From Corynebacterium diphtheriae (lineage in GTDB: Bacteria > Actinomycetota > Actinomycetes > Mycobacteriales > Mycobacteriaceae), in NCBI RefSeq assembly GCF_001457455.1, contig NZ_LN831026.1, positions 1,488,001 to 1,552,000 of the forward strand: DNA of 64,000 bases, read 5' to 3'. Below are positions 19,436 through 29,558 of the stretch, piece by piece (within the stretch, counting starts at the first letter, position 1; each line of letters begins with the position of its first letter). The position numbers were made by a program, and so were the translations under genes. Below the pieces are notes generated by a model. It was not told where the DNA came from. It ran no database searches and saw nothing but the letters and a program-made list of their open reading frames with translations.

Positions 19436-20935
19436 TTACTTCTTATCAAGCCGCAAAGTTGCTTGGGTGTGATCCCAGATCTCGTTGAAGAGCTTCTGAT
19501 CCGTTGCCAAACGGATACCGTATGAAGGGATCATGTCTTTGATCGTTGGACCCCATTCCACCATCTTCTGACCGAAGCAGCGCTCGAGCAGCTCAAGCAT
19601 TGCAGCTGGAGCGATAGACGCACCAGGCGAGGCACCCAAGATTCCCGCTACGGAGCCGTCAGCAGAGTTGATCAATGAAGTACCAAACGCAAGAGTCGAG
19701 AATCGAGGACCAACAACAGGCTGAATTGCCTGCACACGCTGACCAGCAGTGACCAGCTCCCAATCCTCATTCTTTGCATTAGGCATGTATTCACGCAGCG
19801 ATTCCATGCGCGCAGCCTGATCCTTCATGACCTCCGTGATGAGGTACTTGGTAAGGCCGAACTCTTGTGCACCAACACCCAAGTAGGACATCAAGTTGGT
19901 CGGACGAATCGACTTAAAGAGATCCAAATAGGAGCCCTTCTTCAAGAACTTCGGAGTCCAACCAGCATAAGGGCCAAACAGCAAGCCCTTTTCACCGTCG
20001 ATCACACGGGTGTCAAGGTGTGGAACCGACATCGGAGGCGCACCAATTGATGCCTTGCCATAAACCTTGGCAGCATGCTGTTCAATAATGTCAGGATTAG
20101 TGCATCGTAGCCACTGACCCGAAACTGGGAAGCCGCCCCAACCACGGATTTCCACAATGCCTGTTTTCTGCAGCAATGGCAATGCCATGCCGCCAGCACC
20201 AACAAACACAAAGTTAGCGCGAATAACTTGGGTATCTCCGGTATGAACATTCTTGACCGTCACACGCCACTTAGCACCATCACGCTTGATGTCTTTAACT
20301 TCGTGCCCATAACGGATCTCGGTGCCATTTTTCTCTGCGGCTTTAAGGAATTGACGCGTCTGGGAACCATAGTTGATGTCCGTACCAGCGTCGGTCCATG
20401 AAATAGCAACTTTTTCAAACTCGCTACGACCATCAGCCATAAGCGGCAGCATTTCAGCGAACTTGGCACGATCATCCGTATATTGCATGTTCGGGAACAA
20501 AGGGTGCGCAGCAAGCGCCTCGTAGCGCTTCTTCAAATAAGCAACTTGATCCTCGCCACGTCCGAAGGATACGTGTGGAACTGGGTTGATCCACTCACGT
20601 GGCGAAGGCAAAACGCCTTCATTTACTTGGTAAGACCAAAACTGACGAGAAATTTGGAACTTTTCGTTAACGCCCAAAGCCTTGTCAATTTGTACCCGCC
20701 CCTTCACCTCAGGCGTGTAGTTCAGCTCGCATAGTGCCGAGTGACCTGTACCTGCGTTATTCCAAGGTGAAGAAGATTCTTGCGCGGGGGCATCCAAGCG
20801 CTCGAACATAACCTGGGTCCAACCAGGTTCTAGGGTGCGAAGCATTGCACCCAACGTAGCGCTCATAATGCCGGCACCGATGAGCGCAACATCGACCTCG
20901 TCGGTGACATGTTGCGCAGTGGTGGAGTCTGCCAT
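19436..20935 (-). CDS. mqo: Malate:quinone oxidoreductase
   Basis: FAD-dependent peripheral membrane enzyme oxidising malate to oxaloacetate with electrons passed to menaquinone; it serves as the TCA-cycle malate step in corynebacteria. The start is ATG 20935 (AAGGAAG seven bases upstream), giving 499 residues, close to the C. glutamicum enzyme; an upstream in-frame start at 20983 has no support. The dinucleotide-binding motif DVALIGAGIMSATLGAML is near residues 15-32, then SSPWNNAGTGHSALCELNY near 56-74, and a C-terminal GILGASPGASIAPAAML near 443-459. A separate mqo transcript is likely, with a candidate TACACT -10 near 21127. Confidence 0.96.
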   Translation of the reverse strand: MADSTTAQHVTDEVDVALIGAGIMSATLGAMLRTLEPGWTQVMFERLDAPAQESSSPWNNAGTGHSALCELNYTPEVKGRVQIDKALGVNEKFQISRQFWSYQVNEGVLPSPREWINPVPHVSFGRGEDQVAYLKKRYEALAAHPLFPNMQYTDDRAKFAEMLPLMADGRSEFEKVAISWTDAGTDINYGSQTRQFLKAAEKNGTEIRYGHEVKDIKRDGAKWRVTVKNVHTGDTQVIRANFVFVGAGGMALPLLQKTGIVEIRGWGGFPVSGQWLRCTNPDIIEQHAAKVYGKASIGAPPMSVPHLDTRVIDGEKGLLFGPYAGWTPKFLKKGSYLDLFKSIRPTNLMSYLGVGAQEFGLTKYLITEVMKDQAARMESLREYMPNAKNEDWELVTAGQRVQAIQPVVGPRFSTLAFGTSLINSADGSVAGILGASPGASIAPAAMLELLERCFGQKMVEWGPTIKDMIPSYGIRLATDQKLFNEIWDHTQATLRLDKK

Positions 20936-21311
20936 TTTAAACTTCCTTGAGTATTGCCTTCGACGTATTTCCCAGTGTCCCATGAACTAAAATCAGCCGA
21001 TCACTCGGCAACCGCTGTAGGAATTCACACATTTTGTTTTACGTGCTCATCGCCTACAGTTTGAAATATCAACCAAAATGCAAAATAGTTGACACATCCT
21101 TAAAAATTCAGTCCATCATCGGTTTAGTGTACGCCTGCAAAGCATTCGATTGAGCAATAACCCACCCATTTGTGGCTGGACCTGCATTTTTATACAGCAG
21201 ACTTCCCCCTAAAGATAGGGTAAAACCAACTCATTGGGGGCTAGATAATTCCGATTGATTCATCTCAGGCTCACTTACTTGTGCACACCAAACAGACTAA
21301 ATTTATTGGGT
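20936..21311. other. 376-bp intergenic region between divergent mqo and hydrolase genes
   Basis: No coding potential is visible. It must hold divergent promoters. On the minus strand GGCGTACACTA (21127-21137) repeats the -10 region proposed for ylxR-infB. On the plus strand TTGAAA with a 17-bp spacer before AATAGT is a weak candidate. An inverted TCAAC...GTTGA pair lies around 21068-21093. A CCCCC...GGGGG pair lies near 21207-21239. Confidence 0.5.
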
Positions 21312-22325
21312 ATGACTGCTTCTGATTACGAATGGCAACCCGACATTTTAGGGAAAGACTTTCAACAGCTCGTCATCCCGTTAGGTGCTGATCCCATCAG
21401 CGAAGGTGGCGAAGGCGATATATTCGCCACACTTGTGCGCTACGCTCCCGCCGACCAACCAACACCCACAAGCCGGCCCGCAGTCCTTTTTGTCCACGGA
21501 ATGACCGATTATTTTTTCCAACGCCATGTGGCACAGTGGTTTCATCAGCACGGATTCAGTGTGTACGCACTGGACCTTCGCAAGTGTGGTCGTTCCCATC
21601 GCAATAACCAGTCGTGGCACTACATATCGGATATTTCTCGATATTTCGAGGAGTTAGACCGCGCTAAATCCATCATCGAAGAGCTCCACCCAACAATATT
21701 TCCTATAGGACACTCAACCGGCGGATTAATTCTTGCCCACTGGTTAGATGGCCTTCGCCAATGCGAGACTTTGCATCCTACGATTCCCGGCGCGATACTC
21801 AACAGCCCGTGGCTGGACATGATGACTCCGGCAACGTTCACCCGAGCATTGAGGCCCATATTGACTCGCGCCGCACGACGTTTTCCCCATGCTTCTTTTG
21901 GGCGTTCAAAAGAAGGTACCTATGGGCGATCCTTACACGCTAGCCGCAGTGGGGAGTGGGACTATGACATAAGTTTTAAGCCTTTGACCGGTCATCTTCG
22001 TAAGCTCGGTTGGTTACATGCCATAGATACGGCACAGTCATTGGTGCACAATGACGCAGTCGATTGCGGCATACCGCTTCTGATGTTGTGTTCTGACCAT
22101 TCGTCATTACGCGGTAAGTTTTCTCCGCGTGCACAAGTTACTGACACTGTATTAGACGTAGAGCAAATGAAACGATGGGCACCCCATTTATCTGAATACG
22201 TCTCTGTGTGCACTATTCGCGGTGCTGTTCATGACGTATATCTCTCTCAGAAACCTGCACGTCTGCAAGCATTGGAGACGTCGGTACGCTGGATGAACAG
22301 AATTCTTTCTGAACACACAATCTGA
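21312..22325 (+). CDS. Alpha/beta hydrolase (monoglyceride lipase / serine aminopeptidase S33 type)
   Basis: A 337-residue cytoplasmic alpha/beta hydrolase. It has VLFVHGMTDYFFQRHVAQWF (oxyanion region, near residues 60-79), the nucleophile elbow IGHSTGGLILAHW near 135-147 with Ser in GHSTGG, a probable acid in the LMLCSDHSSLRG segment and a late His in GAVHDVYLS. These are the features of the Hydrolase_4 family. The substrate cannot be read from sequence; lysophospholipid or acylglycerol hydrolysis is the common family activity. ATG 21312 is chosen because the longer frame would need a TTG. It occupies the Rv2854 position, between mqo and mtr. Confidence 0.88.
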   Translation: MTASDYEWQPDILGKDFQQLVIPLGADPISEGGEGDIFATLVRYAPADQPTPTSRPAVLFVHGMTDYFFQRHVAQWFHQHGFSVYALDLRKCGRSHRNNQSWHYISDISRYFEELDRAKSIIEELHPTIFPIGHSTGGLILAHWLDGLRQCETLHPTIPGAILNSPWLDMMTPATFTRALRPILTRAARRFPHASFGRSKEGTYGRSLHASRSGEWDYDISFKPLTGHLRKLGWLHAIDTAQSLVHNDAVDCGIPLLMLCSDHSSLRGKFSPRAQVTDTVLDVEQMKRWAPHLSEYVSVCTIRGAVHDVYLSQKPARLQALETSVRWMNRILSEHTI

Positions 22326-22422
22326 TCTTTGCTTCAGCTTCGAAATATATTTTGATACTGATAGTTTGTATGTCATCGTGGCTCACTGCTTCCGGATTCC
22401 CTGAAAGGACTCCTCTTTCCTT

Positions 22423-23814
22423 ATGAATAATCAACAACCACGCCATTACGACCTGATCATTGTTGGCTCCGGCTCAGGTAATTCCATCCCAGGTCCCGAA
22501 TTTGACGATAAATCCATTGCCATCGTGGAAAAAGGGAAATTTGGTGGTACCTGCCTCAACGTAGGGTGCATTCCGACCAAGATGTTCGTATACGCTTCTG
22601 AAATCGCCCAGGTCATCGCCGATTCCGAGCGCTTTGGCATTTCGGCTTCTATTGACTCCGTGCAGTGGCCTGACATCGTAGAGCGCGTATTTGCGCATCG
22701 CATTGATCCTATTGCAGCAAGCGGCGAAGAATATCGACGCGGGGACAAAACCCCCAATATCGACGTATACGACCAACATGCGCGTTTTATTGCACCTAAA
22801 ACATTGCAGATTGGCGATGGCGAAAACGCCCCGATTATTTCCGGTGACACTATCGTCATTGCCACCGGTTCGCGTCCATTTATTCCTTCCTATATTGAAG
22901 AATCAAAGGTCACCTACTACACCAATGAGACGATTATGCGGATGCCCGATTTGCCGCGTTCCATGGTTGTCTTGGGTGGTGGTTACATCGCTATGGAGTT
23001 TGCCCATGTGTTCTCCGCACTAGGAGTAAACGTAACGGTGGTCAATCGTTCGCCTCAGCTTCTTCGTGTACTCGATGAGGATATTTCTCATCGTTTCACT
23101 GAAATCACCAAGACCAAGATGGATTGTCGTCTGGGGCGCACAGTGTCCAGCGTTGATCAGGACTCCAATGGTGTCACTTTGACGCTTGACGACGGCTCCA
23201 CTGCCACCGGCGAAGTGCTTTTGGTGGCAACTGGTCGTATTCCTAATGGTGATCAGATGAATCTGGATTCAGCAGGAATCGACATGGATGGCAAACGCAT
23301 TAAGGTTGATGATTTTGGTCGCACTACTGCCGACGGTGTGTGGGCGCTAGGTGATGTGTCTTCGCCTTATCAGCTCAAGCATGTTGCTAATGCTGAGATG
23401 CGTGCAGTAAAGCATAATTTGCTACATCCTGAAGATCTCAAATCAATGCCGCATCAACATGTTCCTGCAGGTGTATTCACACACCCTCAGATTGCAACAG
23501 TAGGCCTTACTGAGCAAGAAGCTCGTGACGCTGGATATTCCATCACAGTGAAGATTCAAAACTATGGTGACGTAGCCTATGGCTGGGCTATGGAAGATAC
23601 CCAGCATTTTGCGAAGCTCATTGCGGATAAGAAGACTGGACGGTTGCTCGGCGCGCACTTTATCGGCCCTCAAGCCTCCACTCTTATTCAGCAGCTTATT
23701 ACCGTCATGGCCTTCGATTTGGATGTGCGAGAGGTAGCAACAAAACAGTACTGGATCCATCCGGCACTGCCTGAGCTAACAGAAAACGCACTGCTCGGAC
23801 TCGATTTCTCCTAA
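22423..23814 (+). CDS. mtr: Mycothione reductase
   Basis: FAD- and NADPH-dependent disulfide reductase that regenerates mycothiol from mycothione, the actinobacterial counterpart of glutathione reductase. The 463 residues have the FAD motif LIIVGSGSGNSIPGPEF, the redox disulfide motif GGTCLNVGCIPTK (C44 and C49), the NADPH motif VVLGGGYIAMEFAH near 184-197, TGRIPNGDQMNLDSAGI and the C-terminal catalytic HPALPELTENALL. The SGSGNSIP variant is characteristic of mycothione reductases. It lies 97 bp after the hydrolase gene and converges on cobQ. Confidence 0.95.
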   Translation: MNNQQPRHYDLIIVGSGSGNSIPGPEFDDKSIAIVEKGKFGGTCLNVGCIPTKMFVYASEIAQVIADSERFGISASIDSVQWPDIVERVFAHRIDPIAASGEEYRRGDKTPNIDVYDQHARFIAPKTLQIGDGENAPIISGDTIVIATGSRPFIPSYIEESKVTYYTNETIMRMPDLPRSMVVLGGGYIAMEFAHVFSALGVNVTVVNRSPQLLRVLDEDISHRFTEITKTKMDCRLGRTVSSVDQDSNGVTLTLDDGSTATGEVLLVATGRIPNGDQMNLDSAGIDMDGKRIKVDDFGRTTADGVWALGDVSSPYQLKHVANAEMRAVKHNLLHPEDLKSMPHQHVPAGVFTHPQIATVGLTEQEARDAGYSITVKIQNYGDVAYGWAMEDTQHFAKLIADKKTGRLLGAHFIGPQASTLIQQLITVMAFDLDVREVATKQYWIHPALPELTENALLGLDFS

Positions 23815-23820
23815 TCGCAT

Positions 23821-23866
23821 AAAGCGAAGGGCTGTACAACTATTTTGTTGTACAGCCCTTCGCTTT
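23821..23866. terminator. Bidirectional terminator between mtr and cobQ
   Basis: A perfect 20-bp stem (23821-23840 with 23847-23866) and a 6-nt loop; the plus-strand side is followed by UUUAUUCUUU. It lies between convergent mtr and cobQ, so it probably serves both. Confidence 0.92.
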
Positions 23867-23871
23867 ATTCT

Positions 23872-25311
23872 TTAGGTAAGCGCTGCAATGAGTTGGTCAA
23901 GATCCCAATGTTGTTCGATGGCATCGGCTATCACGTCGAGCTGCTTGTTGCGTTCCGCTTCAAAAGAAGTTGCGGGAGCGACTACAAAGCCTGGGCGTTG
24001 TGCGAGTGTAGACACTGTGCCAAGGAAATCACGTCGCGCTTCGTCATCTTCCAAATATCCATGTCGATGAGTACCAAAGTTGCTTTGCGTTCGTGCACCT
24101 TCGTTACCAATCCATGGCTGCTCGGTGCTTCGTTCAACACGACCATGGTGGACTTCATATCCACCGTTTTCGTGACGAATCAGTGTCTTTTCAGGATAGA
24201 ACTTAATATCAACGTCAAAGATCCCCAGGCCTTCCACGGGCGTAGTACTTCCCGATTCCACTGGATCGTCAATGTGTGAACACATCATTTGAAAGCCGCC
24301 ACAAATACCTAAAATTGGTCGCTGTGACCGTGCACGTTCCATTACTGCGTCAGCGACACCTGTAGAACGCAGCCAGGCTAAATCGCTAAGGGTTGCCTTA
24401 GACCCAGGGATGACCACTAAATCGGCTTCTGCGACCGAATCCGGATCAACTGTCCACGTTACAGTGACTCCGGGCTCACAAGCTAGGGCTTCAACATCTG
24501 TAGCGTTGGAAACGCGAGGTAGCCGAATAGCAGCGACGCGCAATCGTTGTGTACCCAGTGGCGCAGCTGCTGGGCCAACGGTTGCACCGATTGTGGACTG
24601 TAAAGAATCTTCAGCATCAATCCACAAACCATGGATAAACGGAAGTACGGCCACTGTAGGAACTCCGAGACGATCTTCTAGGTCTTGCAGGCCAGGTTCA
24701 AGAATCGACACATCGCCACGGAATTTATTGACAACAAACCCCTTGATGCGAGCGCGGTCTGCATCATCAACAATTTGATGAGTTCCATAAAAATGTGCCA
24801 GTACCCCACCACGATCAATATCACCCACAATATACACAGGCAGATCGCATTCCTCCGCCAGCCCAAAATTAGCGACATCTGTCGCCCTCAGGTTGGTTTC
24901 AGCAGGAGAACCTGCACCTTCACACACAACGACGTCGAAACGCTCACGAAGCGAGTTAAGCGATTCGGAAGCAATTTTTCGAAGCTCAGTGCGGTGCTCG
25001 ATATAGCTGCGAGCGGATACATTGCCTGTGGCAATACCTCGAACAACGAGCTGTGACGTTCGATCTGATCCTGGTTTTAGCAAGATCGGGTTGAAATCAA
25101 CGCTGGGGGTAAGCCCGCACGCATATGCTTGCAATGCTTGAGCCCTGCCGATCTCCCCTCCGTCAGGAGTAACTGCCGAATTATTCGACATGTTTTGTGC
25201 TTTAAAGGGGGCGACACGCAAACCTCTCCTCGTCAACGCACGACATAGCCCTGCAACAACAACAGATTTACCAGCATCCGACGTACATCCAGCGACGAGG
25301 AACGATTTCAT
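23872..25311 (-). CDS. cobQ: Cobyric acid synthase
   Basis: Glutamine amidotransferase that adds four amides (b, d, e, g) to adenosylcobyrinic acid a,c-diamide. The 479 residues have the N-terminal P-loop [20 protein letters not shown], the [11 protein letters not shown] motif near 39-49, [20 protein letters not shown] near 115-134 and a C-terminal glutaminase domain with GICGGFQMM (the nucleophile Cys near 340). A TH.HG-type element, [12 protein letters not shown], is near 411-422. It is a stand-alone cob gene in the window, about 4.6 kb from the chelatase genes. Confidence 0.95.
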   Translation of the reverse strand: MKSFLVAGCTSDAGKSVVVAGLCRALTRRGLRVAPFKAQNMSNNSAVTPDGGEIGRAQALQAYACGLTPSVDFNPILLKPGSDRTSQLVVRGIATGNVSARSYIEHRTELRKIASESLNSLRERFDVVVCEGAGSPAETNLRATDVANFGLAEECDLPVYIVGDIDRGGVLAHFYGTHQIVDDADRARIKGFVVNKFRGDVSILEPGLQDLEDRLGVPTVAVLPFIHGLWIDAEDSLQSTIGATVGPAAAPLGTQRLRVAAIRLPRVSNATDVEALACEPGVTVTWTVDPDSVAEADLVVIPGSKATLSDLAWLRSTGVADAVMERARSQRPILGICGGFQMMCSHIDDPVESGSTTPVEGLGIFDVDIKFYPEKTLIRHENGGYEVHHGRVERSTEQPWIGNEGARTQSNFGTHRHGYLEDDEARRDFLGTVSTLAQRPGFVVAPATSFEAERNKQLDVIADAIEQHWDLDQLIAALT

Positions 25312-25373
25312 GATGTAGCTACTCCCCCTTATTTAGGCAGAAAAACAACCGTCATGGTTATGCACAACTGAGA

Positions 25374-26258
25374 TTAGAATACTTTAACGTCATCGTCTGG
25401 GATGCTGAGAATTTCATTTCCATCGTCAGTAATAACCAAAGTGTGTTCAAACTGAGCAGTGAACTTAAAGTCCGTATTTTGCACAGTCCAACCGTCTTCC
25501 CAAATACGGTAATCCAACCCACCTAGGTTGATCATCGGCTCGATCGTCAGTGTCATGCCTGGTTCTAAGACATCACGATACGCGTCGGAATCGTAGTGCA
25601 AAACTACCAATCCGTTGTGGAAAGTAGTACCAATGCCATGTCCGGTGAAATCTGTGACCACCGAGTATCCAAAACGCTTGGCATACGACTCGATGACACG
25701 ACCAATGACGTTAATTTCACGACCAGGTTTTGCTGCTCGAATTCCACGCATCGTCGCTTCGTATGTACGCTCCACGAGCAACCGATGTTCTTCGGAAACA
25801 TTTCCCGCCAAAAACGTCGCGTTAGTGTCTCCATGCACACCATTTTTGTATGCCGTGATGTCAATGTTCACAATGTCGCCATCTTGAATCACCGTGGTAT
25901 CCGGGATGCCATGACAAACGATCTCGTTCAAACTTACGCACGACGATTTTGTGAATCCTCGATATCCCAAGCACGAAGGGTATGCACCGTGATCACACAT
26001 GTACTCGTGGGCAATTCGGTCGATCTCATCAGTGGTAACTCCAGGAGCTACCGCAGCACCGGCAACGTGCAAAGCGTTTGCCGCGATCTTTGAAGCCTCG
26101 CGCATAGCCTCGATTGTTTCCGGAGTCTGGATGAAAGGCTCTCCAATTGCCTCTTGAACTTCATCTTTCCAAACGTATTCAGGTCGATCAATGTATGCCG
26201 GAACCTCACGAATCGGGGTGGGATGTCCAGGTTTTAAAGGTTCTCGAGTAATAGCCAT
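25374..26258 (-). CDS. map: Methionine aminopeptidase (type I)
   Basis: Dimetal hydrolase removing N-terminal methionine from nascent proteins. The 294 residues comprise an extra N-terminal stretch of about 40 residues, with [18 protein letters not shown], typical of actinobacterial MapB. The catalytic fold follows with metal ligands visible in [20 protein letters not shown] (two Asp), [11 protein letters not shown] (His), LTIEPMI (Glu) and [10 protein letters not shown] (Glu). It is the Rv2861c equivalent. ATG 26258 lies just downstream of a region with partial resemblance to a DtxR box (see rejected items). Confidence 0.96.
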   Translation of the reverse strand: MAITREPLKPGHPTPIREVPAYIDRPEYVWKDEVQEAIGEPFIQTPETIEAMREASKIAANALHVAGAAVAPGVTTDEIDRIAHEYMCDHGAYPSCLGYRGFTKSSCVSLNEIVCHGIPDTTVIQDGDIVNIDITAYKNGVHGDTNATFLAGNVSEEHRLLVERTYEATMRGIRAAKPGREINVIGRVIESYAKRFGYSVVTDFTGHGIGTTFHNGLVVLHYDSDAYRDVLEPGMTLTIEPMINLGGLDYRIWEDGWTVQNTDFKFTAQFEHTLVITDDGNEILSIPDDDVKVF

Positions 26259-26304
26259 AAAACTATGCTAACCCTAATAAGGCTCCGCCGGTACCAACGG
26301 GGTA

Positions 26305-28161
26305 CTACTCCGATACTGCAATACCCGCGTTGAGATCATCAAGAGTAGTGAAAAAGTTATCCACTAGGGCAACTGAGGCTTCCGAACCACCGCCTAAAAC
26401 AACCAAGCTTGCAAACGCGATGTCATCCCTATAGCCGGTAAACCATGCGTGGGATCCCCCATTGATTTCAGCCTCACCAGTCTTGCCGAAAATCTTGCCT
26501 CCGGCACGCATACCTGCTGCAGTGCCGCCCGGCGCGGTCACAGCACCCATGAGACGTCGTAGTTGCTCAACAGTTTCTGGTTTGAGGCCATTTGCGGTTC
26601 CAGAAACCTTTGTTGTAGTGCCAGAAACGAGCGTTGGTGTTGGGGTCTTTCCTGCCGCAGCGGTCGCCGATACTAAAGCCATTCCAAATGGGCTTACGAG
26701 CACTTCGCCCTGACCATAACCGGCTTCCGTTCGTGCAAGTTCAGTATCTCCCTGTGGGATGGAACCGGTAAGAGTATTAAGCCCTGGAATGTCGTAATCG
26801 ATTCCGATCCCAAAATCGCGACCGATTTCTTTGAGTTGTCCTTTGTTAAGTTGCTCTGAAATGTTGGCAAATGTGGTGTTGCAGGATCGTGCGAATGCTT
26901 TTTGTAGCGGAACGTTTCCTAGGGAGAAGCCGTTGTAATTGGTTACCGTTCGGCCATAGATGTTCATAGTTCCAGGGCATGGCACGATTGAATCTGCGTT
27001 TAGACCTTGATCTTGGATACCAGCAGATGCTGTCACGATCTTGAAAGTAGATCCTGGCGGATACTGTCCGTTGAGTGCTAGGTCGCCTTGTTTATCTGCT
27101 AGATCTGACTGTGCAATAGCTAGAATTTCGCCTGTTGATGGCCGAATCGCTACCAACATGGTTTGTTTGTCTTTGCGAAGATTGACGGCACGTTCCGCAG
27201 CAACTTGCACATTATGGTTCAAGCTGATGCGAATTGCTGGCGCAACCTGAGGAGCATGCCTTTCGATGGTTTGCATGGAGGCACCGTCTTGTGTGACTGC
27301 GTCGACACTCCAACCATTTGCTCCTGCCAGTTGGTCGTTCACTAACGACGACACCCGCCGAATGACATCAGGTGCGAAGTTGGGGTCTTTGTTAACCATC
27401 GCAGCCTCTTTATTAAGTCGGATTCCCGATACTCCTGCCAGCGCCTGTTTTATACTGTCGCCTGCACGTTCGTTAACCACTGCAAGTGAATATGAACCAC
27501 GATTGGTTTCTAATGCTTGCTGAATGTCGCTGGCAGATAGCTCTGGAACCGTCTCGTCAGCTGCACGAGCAGCACGGAGGTGCGTTGCGATAGTTTGTGC
27601 CGTAGCAGCTTTGTCGATGATGTGTTGAGTATCGGCGATCAAACGATACTGGACTCCTGGCACAAGAACCTCTGCCCCATCGGATGAGACAACGCTTGCG
27701 CGTTCGGCATTAATGGCACGTAGTTCAAGGTGCTGATTCGCAGCCAATTTGGGGTGTACTGCTGCAGGCTGCCACCGAATTGTCCACTGATCATTAATTC
27801 GGTTTAGCGTCATAGAGGTGTCATAGGACAATGTGCGGTCTTTAGGCAGTTTCCATGTCAACGTGTATTTCGCAGTCGCTACAGTGTCTTTGGCGTCGAC
27901 CTTATTGAGGGATACGTCAAGCCCTTCTGCCTGCAGTCCTTCCCACGATCGTGAGAGCAATTCACGGGCTGAATCATCTTGGTCTGTAAGCTGCGCTGCA
28001 GCATCAAAATCTTGTGCTGCTACGCTGTGAAAGAATTCTTCCGCCACAGGTTGTGCCGATTTAGGCTTTGGCGTACATGCCGTCAAGCTGCTTCCTACAA
28101 GGCACACAGCCAAGGTGATTCCAGTTGCACGGCGAGCCAATCGAGCAGAGACGATGTCCAT
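26305..28161 (-). CDS. Penicillin-binding lipoprotein (class B transpeptidase, PBP-lipo type)
   Basis: Cell-wall D,D-transpeptidase anchored as a lipoprotein. The signal peptide ends in the lipobox GSSLTAC (Cys near residue 29). An NTF2-like MecA_N domain covers about 35-160, a dimerisation domain follows to about 300, then the transpeptidase with GSTFKIV (SxxK Ser near 370), RSCNTTF (SxN near 425) and FGKTGEAE (KTG near 559). The 618-residue size matches mycobacterial Rv2864c (PBP-lipo), and the surrounding order map-PBP-ispG-rip1-dxr matches too. It is a lipoprotein rather than a membrane-spanning class B PBP. Confidence 0.93.
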   Translation of the reverse strand: MDIVSARLARRATGITLAVCLVGSSLTACTPKPKSAQPVAEEFFHSVAAQDFDAAAQLTDQDDSARELLSRSWEGLQAEGLDVSLNKVDAKDTVATAKYTLTWKLPKDRTLSYDTSMTLNRINDQWTIRWQPAAVHPKLAANQHLELRAINAERASVVSSDGAEVLVPGVQYRLIADTQHIIDKAATAQTIATHLRAARAADETVPELSASDIQQALETNRGSYSLAVVNERAGDSIKQALAGVSGIRLNKEAAMVNKDPNFAPDVIRRVSSLVNDQLAGANGWSVDAVTQDGASMQTIERHAPQVAPAIRISLNHNVQVAAERAVNLRKDKQTMLVAIRPSTGEILAIAQSDLADKQGDLALNGQYPPGSTFKIVTASAGIQDQGLNADSIVPCPGTMNIYGRTVTNYNGFSLGNVPLQKAFARSCNTTFANISEQLNKGQLKEIGRDFGIGIDYDIPGLNTLTGSIPQGDTELARTEAGYGQGEVLVSPFGMALVSATAAAGKTPTPTLVSGTTTKVSGTANGLKPETVEQLRRLMGAVTAPGGTAAGMRAGGKIFGKTGEAEINGGSHAWFTGYRDDIAFASLVVLGGGSEASVALVDNFFTTLDDLNAGIAVSE

Positions 28162-28214
28162 GGCGACAAGGCTAACACTGGCGTGACGTCACTCTATTGT
28201 GCAACGCCCGAGCA

Positions 28215-28255
28215 CAAATAAGAAAGGGTGCACGGAAATATTCCGATGCACCCTT
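28215..28255 (-). terminator. Terminator of ispG
   Basis: Stem AAGGGTGCA plus CGGAA (28224-28237 with 28241-28255, one bulged base) and a short loop. The U-rich UUUCUUAUUUG follows on the minus strand. Confidence 0.85.
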
Positions 28256-28277
28256 GAAACCTCCGAGAGGTCAATTA

Positions 28278-29453
28278 CTATCGAGTAATTTTTACCTGAG
28301 GTCCAGCGCCCTCCTCAATTTCGAGGCCTTCTGCTTCCGCCAATCGAACGGCTTCTTCGATTAGAGTCTCCACAATTTGAGATTCCGGAACTGTCTTAAT
28401 GACTTCACCACGGACAAAGATTTGTCCCTTGCCATTGCCGGAAGCAACGCCCAAATCAGCATCTCGTGCTTCGCCAGGACCGTTCACCACACATCCCATC
28501 ACTGCTACGCGCAACGGAATACTCATGCCGTCCAAAGCGGCTGTAACCTCTTCAGCCAACGAATACACATCGACCTGTGCTCGACCGCACGATGGGCACG
28601 AAACGATTTCAAGCCCTCGTTTACGGAGGTTTAGAGACTGAAGGATCTGATCGCCTACTTTGATCTCTTCTACTGGATCAGCAGAAAGAGAAACACGGAT
28701 AGTATCGCCAATACCTTGCGAGAGTAATGAACCAAAAGCCACTGACGATTTAATCGTTCCTTGGAATGCAGGTCCAGCTTCAGTAACGCCTAGGTGCAGT
28801 GGATAGTCGCTTTGGGCTGCTAGCTGACGGTATGCCTCAACCATGACCACCGGATCATTGTGCTTCACAGAAATCGCAATATCGCCGAAACCAGAGTCTT
28901 CAAACAAACCGGCTTCCCATAATGCTGATTCCACCAATGCTTCCGGAGTGGCCTTGCCGTATTTTTCCATGATGCGCTTATCCAAGGATCCAGCGTTGAC
29001 ACCAATGCGAATCGGGATTCCTGCGTCTCCGGCTGCCTTTGCCACTTCTTTAACACGACCATCAAATTCTTTGATATTGCCGGGGTTAACACGAACCGCA
29101 GCACAACCTGCATCAATAGCAGCAAAGATATATTTAGGCTGGAAGTGAATATCGGCAATCACTGGAATAGGCGATTTTTTAGCAATAGCAGGCAACGCCT
29201 CAGCATCAACAGTCTTGGGGCAGGCAACACGGACAATGTCACATCCCGAGGCCGTCAACTGCGCAATTTGCTGCAACGTAGCGTTGACGTCGTGAGTCTT
29301 GGTGGTTGTCATCGACTGAACAGATACTGGGTAGTCCGAGCCAACACCAACATTTCCCACCATTAATTGGCGGGTCTTACGGCGTGGGGCGAGGACGGGC
29401 AACGGTGCATCAGGCAATCCGAGTCCGATGGGCTGACCGGTAGGGGTGGACAC
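28278..29453 (-). CDS. ispG: 4-hydroxy-3-methylbut-2-enyl-diphosphate synthase (IspG/GcpE)
   Basis: [4Fe-4S] enzyme of the MEP isoprenoid pathway that converts MEcPP to HMBPP. The start is set at GTG 29453 because AAGGAG lies eight bases upstream and the product (391 residues) then begins [13 protein letters not shown] longer frame from 29525 has no support. The cluster cysteines are visible in [20 protein letters not shown] and [19 protein letters not shown], and a TIM-barrel region holds [19 protein letters not shown]. It is clustered with dxr (about 1.4 kb upstream), so two MEP enzymes flank the S2P protease gene, as in mycobacteria. Confidence 0.96.
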   Translation of the reverse strand: MSTPTGQPIGLGLPDAPLPVLAPRRKTRQLMVGNVGVGSDYPVSVQSMTTTKTHDVNATLQQIAQLTASGCDIVRVACPKTVDAEALPAIAKKSPIPVIADIHFQPKYIFAAIDAGCAAVRVNPGNIKEFDGRVKEVAKAAGDAGIPIRIGVNAGSLDKRIMEKYGKATPEALVESALWEAGLFEDSGFGDIAISVKHNDPVVMVEAYRQLAAQSDYPLHLGVTEAGPAFQGTIKSSVAFGSLLSQGIGDTIRVSLSADPVEEIKVGDQILQSLNLRKRGLEIVSCPSCGRAQVDVYSLAEEVTAALDGMSIPLRVAVMGCVVNGPGEARDADLGVASGNGKGQIFVRGEVIKTVPESQIVETLIEEAVRLAEAEGLEIEEGAGPQVKITR

Positions 29454-29558
29454 TAAACATGCTCCTTGATACAGAAATGAACAATCGTTACCTAGGTGTA
29501 AGACAGATGATGAAAATTCTACCACCGTAGTGGCGCAGCCTTCGCCGCCACCTCTCTG

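Noticed and set aside
26262..26280. DtxR-like sequence upstream of map
   Set aside because: Only about 12 of 19 positions match the consensus, without a symmetric core, so it is not called as an operator.
26355..26370. TTATCCACT in the penicillin-binding lipoprotein gene
   Set aside because: One mismatch to a DnaA box, inside coding sequence and single; not regarded as a site.
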